Assembly (NCBI RefSeq): GCF_030272615.1
Contig: NC_081407.1
Location: 263,922,574 to 263,986,573, forward strand
Direction: 5' to 3'
DNA length: 64,000 nt
Origin: Cryptomeria japonica
Taxonomy: Eukaryota > Streptophyta > Pinopsida > Cupressales > Cupressaceae
Shown here piece by piece: positions 56,911 through 64,000 of this stretch. The notes under the pieces were generated by a model that worked only from the letters and a program-made list of their open reading frames with translations, searched no databases and was not told the origin of the DNA. Within the stretch, counting starts at the first letter, position 1, and every line of letters begins with the position of its first letter. A program made the translations under genes and the position numbers.

Positions 56911-59900
56911 TTTAAAGGTACTTGAGGCAAAGATCCAAACATCTATAAGAGGGATGAACCAAAGCTAAACAAGTCAAATTTCTATACATGGTATAAAAGG
57001 ATGAAGCTGCACCTATCAAGAATTGGAGAATATGCTCTATATTATCTGGAGAATAATTTCATTACACCTAGCACCTATCCATTGACAATGGAAGAGATAA
57101 AGGCAAAGCAATAACATATTCAAGCAATGATTGAAATAATATCTGCATTGACTGACTCAGAGTTTAATGATCTAGACGGCTACAATGATGCCAAGGCAAT
57201 GTGGGACAAGCTCATATCTGTGTATGGTGGTGATGAACATGTTCAAAGAGAAAAAGTGGACAATCTAAGAGGACAACTTGAATCTATGAGAATGAATGAA
57301 GGTGAGAACATAACCCAATATAGTACAAGGTTAAAGGATATTGTCAATCAAATCAAAGGAGCAGGAGGAACCATTGAAGAGAAGGATGTCACAAGTAAGT
57401 TATTAAGAACCCTTCTACCTGCTTATGCAATCCGAGTCTCCGCAATCAATGAATTAAGGTCTATACCCAATATGCCAGTTTGTTTGGATGCTACTATTGG
57501 TAAGCTACATGCATTTGAGTTAAGTAACTTTGATAACAGTGGGTCTTCAGTAACTAAAGTTGAGTCTACATTTAGTTATTTTCATCCTGATGAATCTGAT
57601 GATTACAATGATAGAAAGTATAAGTATTCTGAAGGGAATCATAGTGGAGCAAGTGAAAGATTTCACAAAAACATGGAGGAGGTACACAAACTTTATGAAG
57701 AAATCAGAAAGCAAGAAGAGTTTGAAGCACTATTAGCCAGAATGCTACTGAGAGGAAAAGGTAAGTACAAAGGAAAGTTGCCTTTGAAATTTTTTAACTG
57801 TGATAGAATAGGACATATGGCTTCTAATTGTCCTGACAAATAATCCAATGAAAAGAGAGATTACCGAGATGACAGACAGAAAGATAATCATTACAGAGGA
57901 CACTGAGACTTCAGAAGAAGAGATAAAAAGACATGTCTAATAGCTGATGAGGAATCTAATGATGATAAATCAGATGAAACTGATGCAGAGGAAGTTGTTT
58001 ATGTGGCTATCAAAGATGGATCATATGAAGAAAGGTATGAAGAAAAAGCTTTAATATCTCACATAAATACTAATGATTCTTGGATCATAGATAGTGGATG
58101 CTCACATCACATGACAGGTGATAAACACAAGTTTGTTATATTAAAAGCTTATGATGGAGGTTATGTAAGATTTGGTAATGATGCACCATGTCCAGTAAGA
58201 GGTAAAGGATCTATAACACTTCTTTACAATGCTAAATGTAATGATGTTTATTGGGTTGAAGGTTTGAAATACAATTTATTAAGTGTAGCATAGCTAAACA
58301 ATACGGGATATCAAATAGAGTTTCAGAAAGGAATTGTCAAAGTTCATGACAAGCATGGAAAGTTAGCAGCTACTAGGACAAAAACAAAAGGTAATACATT
58401 TCATCTTGACTCAACTCAGAATAAGTGTCTATATGCAAAGATAGATGATACCTGGTTATGGCATAAAAGGTTTTGTCATGTAAATTTTGATAATCTGATC
58501 AAAATAAGAAAGAAGCACCATGTAAGAGGTCTATCGAGTCTTGAGAAACCTAAGAATGCTATGTGCCCAGGATGCCAGATGGGTAAGATGACAAGATCAA
58601 GCTTTACAAGTAAGTCCTACACTTCTAAGGGAATTTTAGATCTTATGCATACTGATCTTTGTGGTCCTATGAAAGTTCAGAGTTATTATGGTTATAAGTA
58701 TTTCATATTATTTGTGGATGATTACTCAAGGATGATGTCAGTAATGTTTTTAAAATAAAAATAAGAAGCTTTTTAAATGTTTAAATGGTATAAGGCAAGA
58801 GTTGAAAATGAAACAGGAAGACAACTGAAATGTCTTAGATTTGATAGAGGAAGAGAGGTCACCTCTGATGAGTTCAACCTATTCTACAATGATCATGGTA
58901 TAAAAAGACAAGTCTCTACACCGAGAACTCCACAACAAAATGGAATTTCTAAGAGAAGAAGCAGATCTATTGTGGATTGTGTCAGAACCCTGATGATTGA
59001 AAAGAAAGTGCCACAAACATTTTGGAGAGAAGCAATAAGCACAACAATTTACACCCTAAACCGAGTACAACTAAAGAAAGGAACTTTGAAGACACCATAT
59101 GAAATCTGGTATGACAAGAAACATAATGTAAGTTACTTTAAAATCTTTGGAAGTAGATGCTATGTTCACAAAGATGATAGAAATGGTAAGTTTGATCAGA
59201 AAAGTGAAGAAGGAACATTTCTTGGTTATTCTTCTAGAAGCAAAGCATTTAAATGTTTGATCAACTCATCTAACAAAATAGTAGAAAGTGCAAATGTGAA
59301 AATTGATGAATTTGCAGAAAGAAATGATGAAGGAAACTCCAAAGAACCAGAAGATTATGAAGGATTTGTATATGTTCAACCGAGAAGTCCTATTGAGAAA
59401 ACTGCTGAAGAAAATTAAGAGAATATCCAGTTACCGAGTGATGAAGAAGATCATACAGAACCTATCGAGCCTATATTAGCCAAATATGTCAGAAGGAAAC
59501 ATGCATCAAGTCAGATTATAGGAGATAAGAATTATCCAGTGATGACAAGGAACAAACTGAGACAGAACACATGTCTGATATCTGAATTTGAACCAAGGAT
59601 AGTGAAAGAGGCATTTAACAGTGAAGATTGGATAAATGCTATGACAGAAGAGATTGATCAAATCAAGAAGAATGACACATGGACATTGGTCCCAAGACCG
59701 AAGCACAAAAAGGTAATCGATAAAAAAGTGGATTTTCAAAAACAAACTGAATGAAAAAGGTGAGGTCATTCGAAATAAAGCAAGACTAGTTTGCAAAGGT
59801 TATGCTCAAGAAGAAGGAATTGATTATGGTGAGATTTTTGCACCTGTGGCAAGACTTGAAGGAGTAAGAACATTGTTGGAATATGCTGCTTACAAGAATT

Positions 59901-61129
59901 TTAAAGTATATCAAATGGATGTCAAATCTGCATTTCTGAATGGTATATTAGAAGAAGAAGTTTTTATTGAACAACTTGAAGGATTTGTTGAAGGAGAGAA
60001 TAAAGATCAGGTATGTAAACTGAACAAAGCTTTATATGGTCTAAAGCAAGCGCCTAGAGCATGGTATGAGAGATTGCATTCTTATTTAATCAAGATTGGT
60101 TTTATAAGGACAAGTGAAAACAACAATATGTATATGAAGAAAGATGAGGATAATGGAATATTGATCTCAGCAATATTTGTTGATGACATTATATTTTGTG
60201 GAAATAACTCGTTATGCAAGAACTTTGGAAATGAAATATGCAAAGAATTTGAGATGTCATTAATCAGTGAAATAAAGTGTTTTATAGGTCTATAGATACT
60301 GCAAATGAAAGATGAGATTTTCATTACTCAATCCAAATACATAAAGGAAATCTTGAAAATTTTTGGAATGGAGGATTCAAAACCAGTAAGTACTCCTATG
60401 ACTACCAATTGTAAACTATCAAAGAATGATGAATCTGCATCTATTGATGAGACACTTTACTGATCTATGATTGGAAAGTTGCAATATGTTGTTCACAGTA
60501 GACCAGATATAGCACATGTAGTAGGTATAGTTGCAATATTTTCTATAGATCCCAAGGAAACACATATGACAACAATCAAGAGAATTTTCAAATACTTGAA
60601 TGACATTGAGGAATATGGCTTAGTATATGAAAATAAGAATAATTTTGATTTAAAAGTTTATATTGATGTTGATTGGGCAGGCAACATTGATGACAAGAAA
60701 AGCACAAGTGGAGGAGCTTTCTTTTTAGGAGAAAGACTAGTAAGTTGGCTTAGCAAGAAACAAGGATGTATTTCATAGTCAACAACAGAAGTTGAATATG
60801 TTGCTGCAGCATTGAATTGTACCAATATAGCATGGATCAAACAACTGTTGGAAGGCATAAATAAGAAAGTTACCGAGCCAGTAACTATATTCTGTGATAA
60901 TACTAGTGCCATTAACATTTCAAATAATCCTGTTATGCACTCTAAGATAAAGCACATCTCAATCAAATATCATTATCTTAGAGAAGATGTTCAAGAGAAG
61001 AAAGTGGCATTGGAATATGTTAGCCCAAAGGAACAAATAGCAGCTATTTTCACCAAGCCACTGCCAAGGGACACTTTTGAGTATCTCAGAAGTAAGTTAG
61101 GGGTCCTACCCCTATCTTCTACTCACTGA
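56911..61129 (+). pseudogene. gag-pol: Gag-pol of element C: gag, protease, integrase, RT, RNase H (multiple stops, one frameshift)
   Basis: Copia order in one original frame. Gag (about 56926-57843) with a knuckle FNCDRIGHMASNC whose first Cys is replaced by Phe; protease WIIDSGCSHHM at about 58081; integrase zinc region (WHKRFCHVN, CPGC); core D (HTDLCGP), D (RFDRGRE), but the catalytic Glu is Lys (QQNGISKRR). RT has FVDDI near 60177 and the VKSAFLNG motif; RNase H has DVDWAG and CDNTSA. Stops: TGA 56923, TAA 57112, TAA 57841, TGA 57904, TAG 58291, TAA 58756, TAA 59416, TAG 60293, TGA about 60461, TAG 60776. One extra A in the A6 run near 59721-59726 shifts the frame. It is clearly inactive. 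Confidence 0.93.
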
Positions 61130-61478
61130 CCGAGTTCGGTGAAAGCATCAATTCGATGACTCTAGAGAATACCTTTTAGGAGTTGATGCTGATTTACACA
61201 CTTTAGGAGGTTTTCTAAAGGTGTGTAGGAAACAATAATAGGGAATAGGAATTGAAGACAAAATACTCTGACTGAGATTGAGTTGATATCGAACAGCAAA
61301 GGAATTACTTCATATAGGAAGAAATTATGTATTAGTTTTCTTTTGGCATTGTTGTCAAAGGGGGAGAAGACTAATGTATGGGGGAGAAGACTAATGAAAG
61401 GGGGAGAGCATTTTAGAAATCACAACAATCTAAATTTGAATCTTTTAGGTCAAATCAATTGGTTTTGCCATCAATGCC
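61130..61478 (+). other. Element C 3' untranslated region
   Basis: No gene. It contains a repeated GGGGGAGAAGACTAATG word (about 61360-61410) before the polypurine tract. Confidence 0.6.
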
Positions 61479-61490
61479 AAAGGGGGAGAT
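61479..61490 (+). other. Element C polypurine tract
   Basis: AAAGGGGGAGAT directly before the 3' LTR. Confidence 0.8.
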
Positions 61491-62965
61491 TGTTGGCATT
61501 ATAACCGACAATAAGATATTGTTGGCATTATAACCGACAATAAGAGATTGTTGGCATTTCAATAAGGATAGTGAGAAGGTTGTTAATGATTATGGATATA
61601 ACTGATTAAGGATGTTTACTGTCTTAACAAAATTATTTTGTCATTGCTGTCAAGAAATTGATTTTCTGATTTAGTATGATGTTGCCATATCTTAAGAAGT
61701 ATGTTTTGAAGAGAATTAAGATGTCGGTAAAAGACAGAAAGAATGTGATGAATAAGGGGAGGAATAAGTTATTCAATGGGAAACTATTACTGAGTTAGAC
61801 AATGATGAGATCATGATGTTTAGATTGTTTTCATATCCTACATATGCTATTGTTTGTAAGGTTAATACTATACTATGTTACCGAGCAAAGAACCTAGTCG
61901 GTAAACCCTAAGGAACCTAGTCGGTAAACCCTAAGGTTATCGCTATCGGTTAATGAAGGCAGAATGTCTATCGAGTGAAGTTTAGTATTTATCGAGTTGC
62001 AACCAAGTAATAACAGAATGCATTGGATGAATACATGTGTTATTTAATGATGGAAGCTGATGAGCTAGATATGATTAAATGATTGATACAATGTGTATGA
62101 AGTTTGTTAAGGATCTATGGCAATGGAAGATCGATAGGAAGATCTACGGCTTAGATTGAACTACAATACCCTAGAAAAAGTTCCAAGAAATGTATGCAAG
62201 TTCCAAGGTGAGGTAAAACATTTTCAGATCTGATGGCTATGTTTGATCATGGGAAATGTGATCAAAGAGATTAAGCGGTTAGAAAATTGTTTATAAATAA
62301 GGAACTATTGATAAACAATGTATGCGGGCAAGTGTAAGCACAGGGATGCTACATAGTGATTACCAAGCTCAGAAGCTTGAAGACCTATTTGAATAACAGA
62401 GTAAGGAGCCTAGTAGAGGGACAAGATAAGTCCCATGACTAGATTGTATTGAGCAAATAAGAATCTACTTTAGCATTTTAGATGTGAAGTTGCAGATATA
62501 TTTTATTATTGTTATTTATTTGTAAGTGATAGAAAATCTCTTAACTGAGTGGACTTAATAGTCTTATTTGAAAATCCTCTAGCAAGGTTACATTCTAATT
62601 GAGTGTTTGAAACCCTTTAACAAGGTCACCTCTAACAAGATGAAGATCCTAACAAATCTGAGGGAAATCCCTTAACTGGGTCACATCTAGCAATATGTTT
62701 TTAATCTTTAATAGGATTTTCTTTTAACTGATCATACTCTAGAAGAGTATATTTCTTAGTGGGTCCGAAATCCCATAGTGGTTTTTCCCTATTTGGGTTT
62801 CCATGTTAAATCTAGTGTTATATGTTTTGTGGTGTTATTTGTTTATGAGTTTACATGTTTTACAATTTTGGTTACATATATTTGTTAAAGCTACCGAGGT
62901 TGAATCTATTGAATATTTTGAAGATTAAGTTTGTATGATTCACCCCCCCTCTCATCTTATTAACA
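61491..62965 (+). repeat. Element C 3' LTR with duplicated tip
   Basis: Begins with two 29-bp units (61491-61519 and 61520-61548), where the 5' LTR has one. A second 24-bp duplication (ACCTAGTCGGTAAACCCTAA) lies near 61890-61935, and a deletion relative to the 5' LTR lies near 62225. TATAAATA at 62292-62299. Confidence 0.9.
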
Positions 62966-63307
62966 ATAATCTCTCTTAATGTTTGAACTACTTTTGTCTT
63001 TCCCAGAAAAACTAGCATGGGAGATCCCCTGATTTGAAACTTGGACATCTTCAATATTCCCAAACAAACCATAATGGAAACCTAAAATATCATGCTCATA
63101 TTTATGGGAAGAAGAATTTGAATTTGCATAGATGGATCTCTCAGATGACTTACGCATATTGATTCTCTTCTGTACCCAATCAACATTAGATGCCTCATGT
63201 ACAACTGATCTTTTTTGGCCTCTCTGTGACTGTTCAAGTAATCCCTTTTGCAATGTCTCATGAGGATGCTTCTTCATGAAAGACCTGGTGTTCCTTCCTC
63301 TTTGCAT
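62966..63307 (-). pseudogene. gag: Element D gag, N-terminal part
   Basis: Minus strand from an ATG at 63307 (MQRGRNTRSFMKKHPHE), Lys/Arg/Ser-rich, open to the C insertion site. The frame (ending SSNIKRDY before C) continues in phase at 55414 and below (VTRTIDGNISLIDIDQ), so the two parts were one ORF. The start lies about 265 bp after the primer site. No domain is recognised in this basic segment. Confidence 0.65.
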
Positions 63308-63571
63308 TATGCTTGTTTTCTTAAGATAATTTCATTTATTTAAAAGGACTGGTTATACTTGTCAGAGTTGCCACCCACAAAGACTGTGGGAAATAAGAAA
63401 ACAAGGTTTAAACAAAAAACTTGCCAATTTTTTAAAATGAAAATCCTGAAGATTTTCAAAGAGACAGATAACACAAATCAAAGATCAGGCAATTTTCCAC
63501 AACACATATATCCGAACAACTTCTGAACTAATTCAAGCACCAATCTGCAACATAGATACACACTATGACTC
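63308..63571 (-). other. Element D leader; nothing else seen
   Basis: About 260 bp between primer site and gag ATG, with no ORF or repeat of note. Confidence 0.5.
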
Positions 63572-63589
63572 TCCCCAGTAGAGTCGTCA
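63572..63589 (-). other. Element D primer-binding site, tRNA-Arg type, mutated
   Basis: On the minus strand TGACGACTCTACTGGGGA, which fits the complement of a plant tRNA-Arg(ACG) 3' end as I remember it (TGGCGACTCCGCTGGGGA) with three transitions. Confidence 0.6.
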
Positions 63590-63593
63590 CTTT

Positions 63594-64000
63594 TGTTAGT
63601 CTCAAATTCTGATTTCCCTCTTATCCCCTGTAAGAAAATGAATAACTCTGTCTGCATATGAAGAGATCAGGGAAAAATTAACATTAGAGTAATATATAAC
63701 AAGGTTTTGAGAACCTTCTACACTTTGAACTTATCCAAAGTCCAGGTGGGTATACCTTTTGTGAATACTTTCACACTTTTAAATGAGATCCACTATAAAC
63801 CACTGTTAAAAACCAGTGGATTTCGTCACCTCAACATAAACTGAAATATTTGAATAAAAACTTATATACTTCTTTAGTATTGATCTTAAAGAAAATTAGA
63901 AAGAATCCCACAATAATTACCAGTGCCTTATCCAGGCCACAGAGTCACCTAAATTAAGCAATAATTTTCAACAACTGAACATTCTAATACGCCTCATCAT
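63594..64000 (-). repeat. Element D 5' LTR, truncated by window edge
   Basis: 407 bp matching 47365-47771 with scattered substitutions and no length difference. Confidence 0.9.

Larger units (their letters stand above)
55415..62965 (+). mobile_element. Element C: Ty1/copia retrotransposon, decayed, inserted in element D
   Basis: LTRs at 55415-56876 (1462 bp) and 61491-62965 (1475 bp), tRNA-iMet primer site, single-frame gag-pol and polypurine tract. Flanks AGAAT (55410-55414) and ATAAT (62966-62970) are a likely TSD with one change. Removing C joins the minus-strand gag frame of D without a shift, which supports the boundaries. The element is not autonomous because of many stops. Confidence 0.9.
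47365..64000 (-). mobile_element. Element D: degenerate Ty3/gypsy element on the minus strand, interrupted by C
   Basis: Minus-strand order: 5' LTR (64000 down to 63594, truncated by the window edge), tRNA-Arg-type primer site, gag (split by C), protease, RNase H, RT, native RNase H, integrase zinc finger, unrecognised long ORF, 3' LTR (from about 48420 down to 47365). The visible 407 bp of the right LTR align without net indel to 47365-47771. Numerous stops and frameshifts make it an old, inactive copy. It is inserted in E. Confidence 0.85.

Overview
The window is plant nuclear DNA made almost entirely of nested LTR retrotransposons. No host gene, tRNA, rRNA or CRISPR array could be supported. 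The elements fit a seed plant with a large, repeat-rich genome: a Tat-type Ty3/gypsy pol with two RNase H domains, Ty1/copia elements primed by initiator tRNA-Met, and primer sites matching plant tRNA-Trp, tRNA-Lys and tRNA-Arg as I remember those tRNAs. A conifer is possible, but the species cannot be fixed from this sequence.

Six elements can be separated by LTR ends, target-site duplications (TSDs) and interrupted reading frames. E (gypsy, minus strand, 45466-47364 visible) is the outermost. F (copia-like, minus) interrupts E at 45465/45466; its LTR is 44588-45465 and its body runs 43221-44587 and then 2623 down to the left edge. B (non-autonomous gypsy relative, plus, 2629-43215, TSD CTACC) lies in F. 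A (plus, 2867-33088, TSD CCTAG) lies in the 5' LTR of B. On the right, D (gypsy, minus, 47365 to beyond 64000) interrupts E, and C (copia, plus, 55415-62965) lies in the gag region of D. Order of insertion: E, then D and F, then C in D and B in F, then A in B.

A is the most intact element and is a tandem of two units: LTR-internal-LTR-internal-LTR with a 14,223-bp period. I found only two base differences between the units by eye. Each unit has a tRNA-Trp primer site, a small upstream ORF, a gag-protease-G-patch ORF, one in-frame TAG, and an RT-RNaseH-RNaseH-integrase ORF. B has lost the gag capsid core and all of pol. It keeps gag ends, a leader block, the polypurine tract and a hairpin motif related to A, but its LTRs and primer site (tRNA-Lys) differ.

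The least familiar content is in the old minus-strand elements. F carries a long broken reading frame of at least about 820 codons that I do not recognise, with a possible TATA box in front of it. D has another long unrecognised coiled-coil-like frame where the integrase core should be. D and E place an RNase H domain between protease and reverse transcriptase. A 25-nt hairpin with compensatory changes recurs downstream of the coding regions of A and B.
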